From contig NZ_CP162495.1 of assembly GCF_040939125.1 (NCBI RefSeq), forward strand, positions 1,426,001 to 1,490,000: a stretch of DNA of 64,000 nucleotides, given 5' to 3'. This stretch comes from Clostridium sp. BJN0013 (GTDB lineage Bacteria > Bacillota > Clostridia > Clostridiales > Clostridiaceae). Each line of letters opens with the position of its first letter. Positions within the stretch are counted from its first letter, which is position 1. Below the pieces are notes generated by a model, which was given only the letters and a program-made list of their open reading frames with translations, had not been told where the DNA came from and searched no databases. Positions 17,567-27,773 of the stretch are shown piece by piece. The translations under genes and the position numbers were made by a program.

Positions 17567-18505
17567 TCAGTTTAATAGCAGCATATAAATGGGAATAATT
17601 AGCATGCTAGAAACAGTTGTTATTACTATATTTATTGATGCATATTCATAATCTGCATTATAGTTTTTTGAAACTATAGCAGTGTTGGTCATAACTGGCA
17701 TGGCAGCCTGTATAACGAATACCTTTTTCATAAGTGAAGGAGTACCTGAAAAAATACACAGTATATAAGCTACCATAGGTGAAATAAGAAATCTTCCCAA
17801 AAATACTACTAACATGTCAATACTAAATTTAAATTGTTTCAAGTCAACAGAATAAATGGTTATCCCTATAAATAACATGGCCAATGGAGTGGTTAAATTG
17901 CCAAAATATCTAAAGGTATCCATAATAAACTTTGGCAGATGAACATCCAACAAAACAAGTATAACTGCCATTATAAAGCTCAAAAGGGGTGCCGATATAA
18001 TTCTCTTTAGTGTATCAAGAGAAAATATATTTGCATTTCCAGATTGTCCATCTCTGCTGATTTCATAGGAACCGATAGTCCAAAAAAAAGCAGTATTTGC
18101 TATGTAATATAGTAAAACATCAGGTATGCTTTGTTCTCCAAATAAAGATATATTTACTGGAAGCCCGATAAATATAGAATTAGATACAAAAAACATGGAT
18201 CTGAAAGTACCTATTCGTCCTCTTTTAACTTTGATAACTTTAGAAATTACTACGGCAATTAAATAACAGATTGCCATGGATGTAAATGGAGCAAATAGCC
18301 CCCTGCTAAGGGTAATCAATTTATGTTTATCAAAGTTTTCATTAAATTGAGATATCATAAGGCAAGGAATAGCTAGATTGCATACTATTTTTGAAAAAAG
18401 TTTAGAGGTTTTTTCATTAAACCATCCTTTATGAGATAAAAAAAATCCTGTGGAAATCATTAAAACAATGCTAAATACACTTCCTAAAGCATTTAAAATT
18501 ATCAC
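17567..18505 (-). CDS. AEC-family transporter (auxin efflux carrier type)
   Basis: About 312 aa with ten hydrophobic helices in two five-helix halves. The IVCNLAIPCLMISQF segment in the first half and FVIQAAMPVMTNTAIVSKNY in the second are the conserved AEC crossover motifs. Bacterial members move organic acids such as malate; the substrate is not predictable. GTG 18505 is preferred, since AGGGGGAT lies just upstream. It is probably co-transcribed with the PBP2 gene. Confidence 0.85.
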   Translation of the reverse strand: MIILNALGSVFSIVLMISTGFFLSHKGWFNEKTSKLFSKIVCNLAIPCLMISQFNENFDKHKLITLSRGLFAPFTSMAICYLIAVVISKVIKVKRGRIGTFRSMFFVSNSIFIGLPVNISLFGEQSIPDVLLYYIANTAFFWTIGSYEISRDGQSGNANIFSLDTLKRIISAPLLSFIMAVILVLLDVHLPKFIMDTFRYFGNLTTPLAMLFIGITIYSVDLKQFKFSIDMLVVFLGRFLISPMVAYILCIFSGTPSLMKKVFVIQAAMPVMTNTAIVSKNYNADYEYASINIVITTVSSMLIIPIYMLLLN

Positions 18506-18908
18506 TTTGTATCCCCCTATTTGATGCTGAATCAACTTTGTAGAATTCCATATCTAACTTTAGTTTGTACAATCCATTTTTAAAATACTTTACTGTGTGT
18601 TGTTGAAATTATGTAAACACATCAAAATTAAGGAATTTAAAATTATTGCTCTGTTTTTGCAAAGGATTATTCTGGCTAAAGTTTATAGTTAAATTATTTA
18701 ATTCTAAGTAGTGACAGTATGCCTCTAAATACTATTATACTGATTTTCATTACAAATTTAAATATGGTAAATGGAATACTTTTCATATATTAAATATTTA
18801 TAGAATCTTTATATAGACCGTACAATCTTAACAACAGTTTTATATTCAAGATGATTATAATAAATCATAGCAGTAAAAGATAAAAATTTACTCATAGAGG
18901 TGTTAAAA
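18506..18908. other. Intergenic region before the KimA-like gene
   Basis: No open frame of note. A TATAAT at 18856-18861 lies inside an inverted repeat (ATGATT 18851-18856, AATCAT 18863-18868), a possible operator, but no good -35 box was found. I looked for a c-di-AMP (ydaO) riboswitch, which precedes kimA in Bacillus subtilis, and saw none of its conserved blocks. Confidence 0.4.
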
Positions 18909-20759
18909 ATGAGCTTGAAATTAAGTAACTTACTAGACAATTTAACGGGTAAAAGATTAAAAACTGAGGAGATAACACAGGAAAAGTTTACTGTATTTTG
19001 GGGACTGCCTATAATGTCCAGCGATGCAATTTCTTCAGTGGCATATGCTGGTGAAGAAATATTATGGAAGCTTATTCCTATTATCGGTATAATGTCATAT
19101 AAGTATATGCTTTATGTGTCATTATGTATTATATTTTTAATGTTTATGCTTACATTTTCATATAGACAAACTATTGATGCCTATCCAGAAGGTGGTGGAT
19201 CCTATATCGTAGCAAAGGATAATTTTGGAAAAAATGCAGGGCTTGTAGCAGGAGCCTCTTTAATTATAGATTATATATTGACTGTAGCTGTAAGTGCCTC
19301 TGCAAGTACTGCGGCTATAACTTCTGCTATACCTGCCTTACTCTCTCATAAAGTAACCATAACTTTGATACTTATAATATTTTTGGTTATTGGAAATTTA
19401 AGAGGTATAAGAGAATCTTCAAAATTATTTGGTATTCCCACATATTTATTTATATTTTCAATATTATTTATGATTTTATGGGGAATAATTAAAGTACACT
19501 TTGGAGGATATGTTCCAAAGCCTGTTTATAATATACCTGCTGTTTCAGGAGAAGTAACTTGGTTTTTGCTTTTAAATGCTTTTGCAGCAGGATGTACAGC
19601 ATTGACAGGTATAGAAGCTGTCAGCAATGGTGTGCCAAGTTTTAAAGAACCTTCCCAGAAACATGCCAAGATTGTATTATTGCTTTTGTCATTGGTAGTA
19701 CTTATGGTTTTTGGAGGTATTTCATATTTGACCACACTTTATCATGCTGTTCCTAATTCAAAAGTAACTGTAATTGCACAGATTTCCCAGCAAATATTTG
19801 GGGGGAATATTATGTTTTATGTAATTCAATGTACTACTGCAATTATACTTATCATGGCTGGCAATACTGCTTTTACCGGATTGCCACTTTTACTGGCATT
19901 TATAGCCAAAGATGGGTATGCTCCAAGACAGTTCACAAAGAGAGGTAAAAGACTTAGCTATTCCAATGGTATAATAGTATTAGGAGTGCTATCTTGTATA
20001 TTAGTTATAATGTTTAAAGGAGATACTCATTTCCTATTACCCCTTTATGCAGTGGGAGTATTTATATCATTTACATTGTCTCAATTTGGTATGTTTACAA
20101 GATGGGTCAGAAATAAAGGGCGAGGATGGAAACATAGGGCTATTATAAATGGATTAGGAGGACTGTTAACTTTTATTACAACTATTATTATAGGAGTAAC
20201 TAGATTTAAACATGGTGCATGGATAGTTTTTATACTTATACCTGCAATAGTTTATATAATGTTGAAGATAAATGAACATTATAGAGAAGTCGCAAGACAA
20301 TTAAAATTGTCTGCAGGTGAAATGCCTAAAAAAGTTGATTTTTTAGATCAGAAAAAACATGTAATAGTTCCTATAGATACTTTAAATAAATCATTTTTAA
20401 AGGCTTTAAATTATGCCAGGACAATATCTAAAAATATAATAATATTTCATGTTTCTATAGATGATGAAAGTACTAATAAGCTTTTAAAAAAATGGGATGA
20501 GTATGATATTGATATACCTATAGTAGTAAAGAAATCTTCTTATAGAAACGTTATAGGACCGCTTATTAAATTTATAGAATCAGAGGAATATTATGCAGGA
20601 TCTGAAGATACGGTAACTGTTGTAATTCCACAATTTGTAATTACCAAATGGTGGGGTAACATACTTCACAATCAAACTGCATTATTAATTAAAACTATGC
20701 TTCTTAAGAGAAGAAATATAGCTATAGTTACCATACCTTATATAATAGATGAATATTAA
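18909..20759 (+). CDS. kimA: KimA-like high-affinity potassium importer (APC superfamily)
   Basis: About 616 aa: twelve hydrophobic helices (to about residue 455) and a soluble C-terminal domain resembling UspA. It follows KimA of Bacillus subtilis closely in order and motifs: MSSDAISSVAYAGEE, SYRQTIDAYPEGGGSYIVAK, DYILTVAVSASAS, CTALTGIEAVSNGVPSF, LLPLYAVGVFISFTLSQFGM and the final block PQFVITKWWGNILHNQ. KimA is a proton-coupled K+ importer inhibited by c-di-AMP. The KdpD/KdpE-like genes that follow on the same strand are probably its regulators. ATG 18909 follows AGAGGTG. Confidence 0.8.
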   Translation: MSLKLSNLLDNLTGKRLKTEEITQEKFTVFWGLPIMSSDAISSVAYAGEEILWKLIPIIGIMSYKYMLYVSLCIIFLMFMLTFSYRQTIDAYPEGGGSYIVAKDNFGKNAGLVAGASLIIDYILTVAVSASASTAAITSAIPALLSHKVTITLILIIFLVIGNLRGIRESSKLFGIPTYLFIFSILFMILWGIIKVHFGGYVPKPVYNIPAVSGEVTWFLLLNAFAAGCTALTGIEAVSNGVPSFKEPSQKHAKIVLLLLSLVVLMVFGGISYLTTLYHAVPNSKVTVIAQISQQIFGGNIMFYVIQCTTAIILIMAGNTAFTGLPLLLAFIAKDGYAPRQFTKRGKRLSYSNGIIVLGVLSCILVIMFKGDTHFLLPLYAVGVFISFTLSQFGMFTRWVRNKGRGWKHRAIINGLGGLLTFITTIIIGVTRFKHGAWIVFILIPAIVYIMLKINEHYREVARQLKLSAGEMPKKVDFLDQKKHVIVPIDTLNKSFLKALNYARTISKNIIIFHVSIDDESTNKLLKKWDEYDIDIPIVVKKSSYRNVIGPLIKFIESEEYYAGSEDTVTVVIPQFVITKWWGNILHNQTALLIKTMLLKRRNIAIVTIPYIIDEY

Positions 20760-20823
20760 ATGGTTATAATTTAATTTAAGGGTAGCATTAGTTCAAAATT
20801 AACTCATAGGAGGAAGTGAAATA

Positions 20824-22815
20824 ATGTCAAAAAAGCAGATTACTTTAATGCCGATCTCTGAACAGATACTGGCCTGCATCAGTCCATCTCCGTCTTCGGC
20901 AAGAGTAATACGAACTGCTGCAAAAATGGCAAAAAATTATCATTCGAAATGGATAGTTTTATATGTAGATTCTATAAAATCTCAAAGATTGAGCAATGAA
21001 GAAAAGAAAAGATTAAATTCCTATTTCAATTTGGTAGAACAACTGGGCGGGGAAATGGTTACAATATATGGAGATAGCATAGATAAACAGATAATACAAT
21101 ATGCTGAATTCAGAAATGTTACTAAAATAATAATAGGAAAAAATCATAAAAAGTTCAGCAACATATCTCATTTTTATACAAGAGATCTGGTAGATAAGCT
21201 TATGAGTTCCAATGACTATATTGATGTCTACATTATACCAAGTCCATTTTATAAAGAGGAGAAGAATAATTTTATCCGAGAATTCAGTAATGAAATAATA
21301 TCATTCAAAGAAATCATTGAAACCATAATAATTATGGCAACTGTAACGTTAATTGCAAAATTGTTTAATTATATGGGTTTTACCGATGTAAATGAAATCA
21401 TGATTTTTATTTTAGGTGTTATAGTGGTATATATAAAGACAACTGGATACTTGATGGGTATAATATCTTCTATAGGTGGGGTACTGATATTTAATTATTT
21501 ATTTGTACAGCCAAAGGGTTCATTTCAGTTTTATGATAAAAATTATATAACTACATTTGCCATGATGCTGACAGTTTCATTTATAGTTGGTGGTCTTACC
21601 GATAGAATACAAAAGGAGGCCTATAACTCCTACACAAGGGAAAAGAGAACTGAAATACTGTATATGGCCAGCAGTAAATTATTAAGTGCGGTAGGAAACT
21701 TTGACGTTATTTCCACAGGTATAAAGTATATTTCTAGATTAATCAATAGAAGTGTAATAGGGTATTTGTGGGAAAATGGCAAGCCTTCTACTCCCTTAAT
21801 ATATAACCATGATAAAATTGATAGTAAAAATATATTTTTAAATAAGGATGAAATAGCTTATTGGACTTTTTTAAATGGAAAGGACTCGGGAAAAGGTACA
21901 GATATTTTTTGTCAATCTGATGTGTATTACACACCTATAAAGGTGCATAATAAAGTATTAGGAGTAATCGGAATTTCCTGCTGCCAGGGAATTATCGACA
22001 GGGAACAAAAATTCATTGTTCAAACTATTGTAGGGCAGATGGCTGTGGCTCTGGATAGAGAAATTCTTTCAAGTCAACAGGAGGCTTCTAAAGTTCAGAT
22101 TGAAAGAGAAAGACTTAGGAGCAATCTTTTAAGATCAGTTTCTCATGATTTAAGAAGTCCTCTGGCAGGTATAAAGGGTTCTGTAAGTACAATTTTAGAA
22201 AATGGGCAATTTATAGATGAGAATACAAAAAAAGATTTATTGATTGGCATCTATGATGATACGGAGTGGTTGATTAGATTAGTTGAAAATCTATTGAGTA
22301 TGACAAGATTTGATGAAGGAAATGTAAATATAGCTAAGAATATGGAATTGGTGGAGGAAGTGGTATCCGAAGCAGTTCAGAGAAGTTCTAAATGCTTTAA
22401 ATATCATAGGGTAAAAATAAATATTCCTGAAAAGATTATAATGGTTTCTATGGATGGGAGTTTAATTGAACAGGTACTTATAAATCTTTTTGACAATGCT
22501 GTTAAATTTTCTCCAAAACATTCACTTGTAGAAATAAAGGTTTACGAGGAAAGTGAAGATGTAATTTTTGAAGTGATTGATAATGGCAAGGGGATATCAG
22601 AGGAAATATTACCTTATATATTTGACAGATTTTTTACAAATGGAAGTAAGGTATCTGATTCCAGAAGAGGAGTAGGTCTAGGACTTGCCATTTGTAAGTC
22701 CATAGTGGAATTACATGGAGGGAAGATTACGGCTCATAACAGAAAGGAAGGGGGAGCTGTTTTTAAATTTAACATTCCAAAAGAAAAAAGGAAGGAAATT
22801 AATTATGAAAGATAA
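20824..22815 (+). CDS. KdpD-like sensor histidine kinase without the KdpD N-terminal domain
   Basis: 663 aa. A UspA-like domain (about 10-140, ILACISPSPSSARVIRTAAK), four membrane helices of the DUF4118 type (165-265), a GAF-like domain (about 280-420), then HisKA with the phosphorylated His in SVSHDLRSPLAG and HATPase_c with NLFDNAVKFSP, DNGKGI and GLGLAI. KdpD of E. coli is about 890 aa; the N-terminal Walker-containing domain is absent here, as in many Firmicutes. It overlaps the response-regulator gene by 11 bases. No kdpFABC genes lie nearby. Confidence 0.88.
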   Translation: MSKKQITLMPISEQILACISPSPSSARVIRTAAKMAKNYHSKWIVLYVDSIKSQRLSNEEKKRLNSYFNLVEQLGGEMVTIYGDSIDKQIIQYAEFRNVTKIIIGKNHKKFSNISHFYTRDLVDKLMSSNDYIDVYIIPSPFYKEEKNNFIREFSNEIISFKEIIETIIIMATVTLIAKLFNYMGFTDVNEIMIFILGVIVVYIKTTGYLMGIISSIGGVLIFNYLFVQPKGSFQFYDKNYITTFAMMLTVSFIVGGLTDRIQKEAYNSYTREKRTEILYMASSKLLSAVGNFDVISTGIKYISRLINRSVIGYLWENGKPSTPLIYNHDKIDSKNIFLNKDEIAYWTFLNGKDSGKGTDIFCQSDVYYTPIKVHNKVLGVIGISCCQGIIDREQKFIVQTIVGQMAVALDREILSSQQEASKVQIERERLRSNLLRSVSHDLRSPLAGIKGSVSTILENGQFIDENTKKDLLIGIYDDTEWLIRLVENLLSMTRFDEGNVNIAKNMELVEEVVSEAVQRSSKCFKYHRVKINIPEKIIMVSMDGSLIEQVLINLFDNAVKFSPKHSLVEIKVYEESEDVIFEVIDNGKGISEEILPYIFDRFFTNGSKVSDSRRGVGLGLAICKSIVELHGGKITAHNRKEGGAVFKFNIPKEKRKEINYER

Positions 22816-23503
22816 GCCTTACATTCTTATAGTTGAAGATGATAAACCTATAAGAAATTTTATAGCAGCAGCTTTATCATCACAAGGATATAAATATATT
22901 GAAACCGACAAAGGAAAAGAGGCTGTTGCACTTTCCATGTCAAATAATCCGGATATTATCATATTGGATTTGGGTCTTCCGGATATTGATGGAATTGAGG
23001 TTATATCAAGAATAAGAAAATTATCAAATGTTCCAATTATAATCGTATCTGCCAGGGAAAAAGAAAGGCAAAAAGTTGAGGCCCTTGATGAAGGTGCTGA
23101 TGATTATTTAACCAAACCCTTTGGAATAGGGGAACTTCTAGCTAGAATTCGTGTATCCTTAAGACATGGTATGTCAAATAGAAATGAGGATATAGTAATT
23201 CATACTTTTAAGGTTAAACAGCTTTTTATTGATTTTGATAAAAGGCGTGTAACTGTAAATAATAATGAAATACATTTAACTCCTATAGAGTATAAAATAA
23301 TGGAGTTGCTCTGCAGGTATTCAGGCAAGGTATTGACTCATAATTTTATTATCAGGGAAATTTGGGGAACATCCTTTGGAAATGAGACTCAGTCACTTAG
23401 AGTTTTTATGGCCAATTTAAGGAGAAAAATAGAAAGGGATCCTTCTCAACCTGAGTATATATATACAGAGGTCGGAGTAGGATATAGGTTTGTTGAGGAA
23501 TAA
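22805..23503 (+). CDS. KdpE-like response regulator (OmpR family)
   Basis: 232 aa. Receiver domain with acidic pair in VEDD, phosphorylated Asp in LDLGLPDIDG, conserved Thr/Ser in IIVSARE and Lys in TKPF; the C-terminal winged helix contains LTPIEYKIMELLCRYSGKVL and RVFMANLRRKIERDP. The start ATG 22805 lies inside the end of the kinase gene with AAGGAAG just before it, so the pair is translationally coupled. It is expected to activate K+ uptake, here most likely the kimA-like gene upstream. Confidence 0.9.
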   Translation: MKDKPYILIVEDDKPIRNFIAAALSSQGYKYIETDKGKEAVALSMSNNPDIIILDLGLPDIDGIEVISRIRKLSNVPIIIVSAREKERQKVEALDEGADDYLTKPFGIGELLARIRVSLRHGMSNRNEDIVIHTFKVKQLFIDFDKRRVTVNNNEIHLTPIEYKIMELLCRYSGKVLTHNFIIREIWGTSFGNETQSLRVFMANLRRKIERDPSQPEYIYTEVGVGYRFVEE

Positions 23504-23661
23504 AATTGTGGATAACAAATCATAATAGTCAATTTTTATAAAATCAAAAAGAAAAAATAAGTATTCTAAATAATATTAGAGCTGTTTTCTGGAATTTGTC
23601 TGTTTAAATATAAATAAAAAATTAAAAAGGTACCAATAACAATGAAAAGAACTTCGTAAGG

Positions 23662-24609
23662 TTAGTTCGAAAGGTTGTTTTTAAGAACTTTGCAAGTCAA
23701 TTTAATATCTTCAGGATTTGTTCTGCAGCATCCCCCTATAAGTCTGGCACCTTTATCAAACCAGCTTTTGGCACTACAGCTGAAAGTTTCACTAGAAGAA
23801 TCTCCATACCAGGTTCTAGTAATACTATCATATTCTTCACCTGAATTTGGATAGACTACTATGGGTTTGGTAGAATTTTTTAAAATCTGTTCAATCAATG
23901 AATCTATGTATTTAGGCGGGGTACAGTTAACTCCAAGAGCAGCTACTTTATCATAGGAATCTAAATATCTGGCACACTCGGCTATTGGGGTTCCGTCACT
24001 TATATTCAATTGATCTTTGGCACTAAAACTTATCCAGGCATAAACCGAAGGAAATTCTTTAAGTAGTTTTAAAATAGCCTTGGCTTCTACAAGGCTTGGA
24101 ATTGTTTCACAGGCCAGAATATCAACTCCTTCTTCTAGTAACAGTTTCATCCTTGGTCTGTGGAATTCAATTAATTCTTTTTCGCCAATATTGTAATGTC
24201 CTATATATTCAGAACCATCTGCAAGATAGGCTCCATAGGGACCTATTGAACCTGCAATTAACGGTTTTGGTCTGTTCATTCTATTCGAAGGATTTTTCCA
24301 GAATCTATCTCTTGCTCTTTTGGCTACTTTTACAGAAAGTTTGATAAGTTCTATTGCTTCGTCTTCTTTAAAACCTTTTTCCATAAAACCACAAATAGTA
24401 GCCTGATAACTTGAGGTAATAGCACAATCCGCTCCTGACATAAAATAGTCATAATGTACATCCTCTATTATTTTTGGGTTCTCACCAAGTATTTTTGCTG
24501 ACCATAGGGAATCATTTATATTGCAGCCTCTTCTTTCAAGCTCTGTGGCCAGGGCACCATCTAAAATAATAACTTGAAAATCTTTTAAAATATTTTCTAC
24601 TGGATTCAT
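23662..24609 (-). CDS. mmuM: Homocysteine S-methyltransferase
   Basis: 315 aa, a single zinc-dependent barrel domain. The start VIILDGALATELERRGCNIN, the ALGVNCTPP motif and the zinc-binding IGGCCRTNPEDI near the C-terminus are those of S-methylmethionine/S-adenosylmethionine:homocysteine methyltransferases, which make methionine. It is probably co-transcribed with the DUF503 gene upstream, 24 bases away. A GGAGATACAAT ribosome binding site precedes the start. Confidence 0.88.
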   Translation of the reverse strand: MNPVENILKDFQVIILDGALATELERRGCNINDSLWSAKILGENPKIIEDVHYDYFMSGADCAITSSYQATICGFMEKGFKEDEAIELIKLSVKVAKRARDRFWKNPSNRMNRPKPLIAGSIGPYGAYLADGSEYIGHYNIGEKELIEFHRPRMKLLLEEGVDILACETIPSLVEAKAILKLLKEFPSVYAWISFSAKDQLNISDGTPIAECARYLDSYDKVAALGVNCTPPKYIDSLIEQILKNSTKPIVVYPNSGEEYDSITRTWYGDSSSETFSCSAKSWFDKGARLIGGCCRTNPEDIKLTCKVLKNNLSN

Positions 24610-24633
24610 ATTGTATCTCCTTTTTTTTAATTT

Positions 24634-24921
24634 CTAAATTTTCATGTGTTCTTTTTCAATATCAGTTATCTCTGCATCAGTATTATGTTCTATAAAAGTT
24701 ATAATATTTTCCATGGTAGAATGTATTTGAGGTGTAGTTGCACATATTCCTGCAATACCTATAACTATAGTTTTATGAATATCCTGTTGAGCTATTTCTG
24801 ATACGGATATATTGAATTTATTTTTTAGTTTTTGAGTTATACTTCTTACAATCATTCTCTTTTCTTTTAATGACTGTACCCAGGATGCCCTTAAAGTAAT
24901 TTTCATAAGTAAAATTTTCAT
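24634..24921 (-). CDS. DUF503 (YlxP-like) protein
   Basis: 95 aa, the normal size for this family: LRASWVQSLKEKRMIVRSIT, LKNKFNISVSEIAQQDIHKT and IVIGIAGICATT. YlxP homologues lie in the nusA-infB-rbfA region in many Firmicutes and are suggested to be linked to ribosome assembly; here the gene precedes homocysteine methyltransferase instead. Repeat copy B lies 17 bases upstream in the same orientation. Confidence 0.85.
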   Translation of the reverse strand: MKILLMKITLRASWVQSLKEKRMIVRSITQKLKNKFNISVSEIAQQDIHKTIVIGIAGICATTPQIHSTMENIITFIEHNTDAEITDIEKEHMKI

Positions 24922-24937
24922 ATTTTATCTTCTCCAT

Positions 24938-25042
24938 ATCAAGTGATTCTTAGGTTCAGGTAGAGTTTGCTTACAAGAAATACTTATCTCCCGCTTTGAA
25001 AAATGTGGGAATATTAGACAATTGCCGCACTCGGATAAATTT
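24938..25042 (-). repeat. Dispersed repeat, copy B (short form)
   Basis: Read on the reverse strand it runs from ATCCGAGTGCGGCAATT, through TTCAAAGCGGGAGATAAG, to CTCTACCTGAACCTAAGAAT and CACTTGAT. The central part found in copies A and D, including the left arm of the terminal hairpin, is missing. It sits 17 bases upstream of the DUF503 start codon. The remainder of 24922-25279 holds only the terminator listed next. Confidence 0.75.
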
Positions 25043-25206
25043 AAGAATAACTTGATTATAAATATTATTTTGTTTTAACAAAGTTATATCATGTATAGAT
25101 AAATTATACAACTATTTAATTAAGGATTTTATCCGAAGATGGTAATTATAACATCCTATAATCCCTTGATATATTTAAAAAATAAGTAATATGTAAAGTT
25201 ACAGTA

Positions 25207-25247
25207 AAAAGGGTATTTACTTTTTATTTAGGTAAATACCCTTAAAA
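25207..25247 (-). terminator. Terminator of the hydrogenase gene
   Basis: A 12-bp stem (25209-25220 with 25232-25243; arm AAGGGTATTTAC) is followed, on the reverse strand, by TTTTTACTG. Confidence 0.8.
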
Positions 25248-25279
25248 ATTTGATAATTTTGCTTGCAATTTTCTATCTT

Positions 25280-27022
25280 TTAAACAATTTTAAATTCAGA
25301 TGAATCTTCTGTATATTTAAAATGTAAAAGCTTATGAGCAAGTCCATGTCCTGGCTTACCAAAATAAGTATTATACATTTTTATTATTGCAGTATTTTCA
25401 TGTGATTTTCTCTTTGGCAAATGGTTATCCTGATTATATAATACAGAGGCTCTTAAGGTTTTGTAATCTACAAGTTCTCTATTGAGCGAATTTAAATGAG
25501 GCTGTCCACCGCCATTTATACAACCACCCGGGCAGGCCATAACTTCTATAAAATGATATTGTTTTTCTTCCGTTTTTCCAGAATCCATAAAATCAAATAA
25601 ATTTGCGGCACCGTTAATTACAGCAATATTATAGGTGTTTCCGGAGATTTCAACAGAAGATTCCTTTATACCTTTTAATCCTCTAACTTCAGTATATTCT
25701 ATATCTTTAAGATCCACATTTTCTGCAAAATCTTTTGCAGTTCTAAGAGCAGCTTCCATAACTCCACCAGTGGTACCAAATATGACACCAGCTCCACTGT
25801 ATTCACCCATAGCAGGATCAGCTTCACTATCTTCAAGAGGCGCAAATTTAATTTTTGCAGCTTTTATCATTTTAGCAAGTTCTCTTGTAGTTAGTACAGC
25901 ATCTATACAGCGCATACCATCAACTTCCATATCAATGAGATCTGCTTCATATTTTTTGTCATTGCAAGGCATTATTGCAACAGTGTATACATCTTTTGGA
26001 TCTATACCGGATATAGATGGATAATAAGTCTTAGTTGCAGTCCCAAATATTTGCTGAGGTGATTTTGCAGATGAAAGATTTTCAAGTAATTCAGGGTAAT
26101 AATTCTGAGCCTGTCTTACCCAGGCAGGGCAGCAGGATGTAAACATTGGAAAAGGGCCTCCATTTTTTATCCTTTCCAAAAGTTCTGTAGCTTCTTCCAT
26201 TATAGTCATGTCGGCTCCGAAATTTATATCAAATATTTTGTCAAAATTAAGCATTCTTAAAGCAGTATAAATTTTACCTGTTACATCTTTGCCAAATCCC
26301 ATGTTAAATAATTCACCAATAGCAGCCCTAACAGAAGGTGCCATGGCAACTATTACATGTTTTTTAGGATCTTTTAGGGCTTCTTGTACCCTGGATATAT
26401 GAGGTTTTTCAGTTAAAGCACCCACAGGGCATGCAATAACACATTGTCCACATAATAGACAATTTGAATTGTCAAAGCAAGGGTTATTTTCAATTCCAAC
26501 AGTTCTTTTACCATCTTTTTTTATAAATTGCATTACAGAAGTACCAGAATGTACCTTACATGCTGCTACACATCTACCACACAATATACATTTAGTTCTA
26601 TCTAATACAAGTGCACTGCTTCTTGAGTCTATATATTGCTCTCTATCTTCTGGTAAGAATGGTTTTGAAGCTTTTGCTTTGGTCTTGATTACAAGTTTTA
26701 AAAACTCACAATCTTCTCTTCTTGGGCATGGCCCACATTTGAATTCATGGGTATCTAAAAGTGAGGATATTCTCTTTTTAATTCTTTCCTGCACAGCTTC
26801 TGATTTAGTATCAATAACCATACCTTCTTTAATTTTTGTGGCACAGGCTACTATAATTTTACCATTTGCGTCTACAAGACAGACTCCGCATTTACCAAGG
26901 CTCATGCAATCCTTTAGATAACATAGTGTAGGTATATCTACATTGTTGTCTCTTGCTACCTGTAATATAGTTGAGTTTTCTTTTGCCATTATTTCTTTAC
27001 CATCTAAAATAACTGTAATCAT
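25280..27022 (-). CDS. hydA: Monomeric [FeFe]-hydrogenase, CpI type
   Basis: 580 aa, with the full M3 domain order of Clostridium pasteurianum CpI. A 2Fe-2S domain (CYLKDCMSLGKCGVCL), a His-Cys3 cluster site (HEFKCGPCPRREDC), two 4Fe-4S sites (CILCGRCVAAC and CLLCGQCVIACP), then the H-cluster domain with L1 FTSCCPAW, L2 MPCNDKKYEAD and L3 MACPGGCINGGGQP. All H-cluster cysteine ligands and the proton-channel cysteine of TSCC are present. It exchanges electrons with ferredoxin to evolve or take up H2 in the cytoplasm. Maturases are not in the window. AAAGGAG precedes the ATG. Confidence 0.96.
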   Translation of the reverse strand: MITVILDGKEIMAKENSTILQVARDNNVDIPTLCYLKDCMSLGKCGVCLVDANGKIIVACATKIKEGMVIDTKSEAVQERIKKRISSLLDTHEFKCGPCPRREDCEFLKLVIKTKAKASKPFLPEDREQYIDSRSSALVLDRTKCILCGRCVAACKVHSGTSVMQFIKKDGKRTVGIENNPCFDNSNCLLCGQCVIACPVGALTEKPHISRVQEALKDPKKHVIVAMAPSVRAAIGELFNMGFGKDVTGKIYTALRMLNFDKIFDINFGADMTIMEEATELLERIKNGGPFPMFTSCCPAWVRQAQNYYPELLENLSSAKSPQQIFGTATKTYYPSISGIDPKDVYTVAIMPCNDKKYEADLIDMEVDGMRCIDAVLTTRELAKMIKAAKIKFAPLEDSEADPAMGEYSGAGVIFGTTGGVMEAALRTAKDFAENVDLKDIEYTEVRGLKGIKESSVEISGNTYNIAVINGAANLFDFMDSGKTEEKQYHFIEVMACPGGCINGGGQPHLNSLNRELVDYKTLRASVLYNQDNHLPKRKSHENTAIIKMYNTYFGKPGHGLAHKLLHFKYTEDSSEFKIV

Positions 27023-27773
27023 TTAAATACTCCTTTTAAATATTTTCCTTAAATACTGTATTTAAAATTTAATATGAATTCTTAAGAATAATTATCATAA
27101 ATTAAGTTAGTATTAATATTAACAATAGAAACCGTTTTCTGAAAATTCCAATGATAAAAATTTAACATTTCAAATTACAAAATATTTTTAAACCTATCTG
27201 GCTGATTTTAAATATACATACAGTATTTAATAGGTATTTTATGATTTTATTTATTCATTTTCAAGCAAATCATCTGTAAAATCATTCAATAAATATTCTG
27301 ATTTAAGCCTAAAATGAAATTTATTTCTTATATTAACTAAATTATATCATCTTATGGGGGTTATGTAAATTTAAAATTGGCTTATTATTTTTATAATATT
27401 ATGGTAGAAAATATAATAAATTAGAAATATATAGCAAAATCTTTGTGTATAATTAAATAAATTACAGTAAGAAAGAGCAAGTATATTAAGTTATTTATCT
27501 GTAATTCGTAATTTGAAATAAATATAAAAGTTTTAAATGAAAGAATGCGGATTTTAGAGTATTTTTAATATAATATTTATGCAAAAATATATGAATATTT
27601 AATTTTATACGATTAAAATATTAAAATAGAAATTTTCTGGTATAATTGAGAATGAAGCCAATCAATTCTTATCCCTATATTAAAGAATTAGGGGTGTTAG
27701 CAGAATGCTAGCTTTCGGTTAGAAAATACTTATGGAAAACTATGATTGAATATGATGGGAGTGAAAGTTATAT
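27023..27773. other. Long divergent intergenic region (hydA / MFS)
   Basis: 751 very AT-rich bases with no convincing gene. A TATAAT at 27641-27646 is a possible -10 box for the MFS gene, with only a weak -35 region. Downstream, ATCCCTA (about 27670) and TAGGGGT (about 27689) could form a small leader hairpin. A single TTAACAA lies at 27119-27125 on the hydA side. Confidence 0.4.

Noticed and set aside
18536-18908. ydaO c-di-AMP riboswitch before the KimA-like gene
   Set aside because: None of the conserved sequence blocks is present in the leader.
24930-25045. T-box or S-box leader before DUF503-mmuM
   Set aside because: The conserved TGGNACCGCG or S-box motifs are absent; the sequence belongs to the dispersed repeat family.
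27108-27125. Possible Rex site before hydA
   Set aside because: Only one half (TTAACAA) fits; the other half at the required spacing matches poorly.
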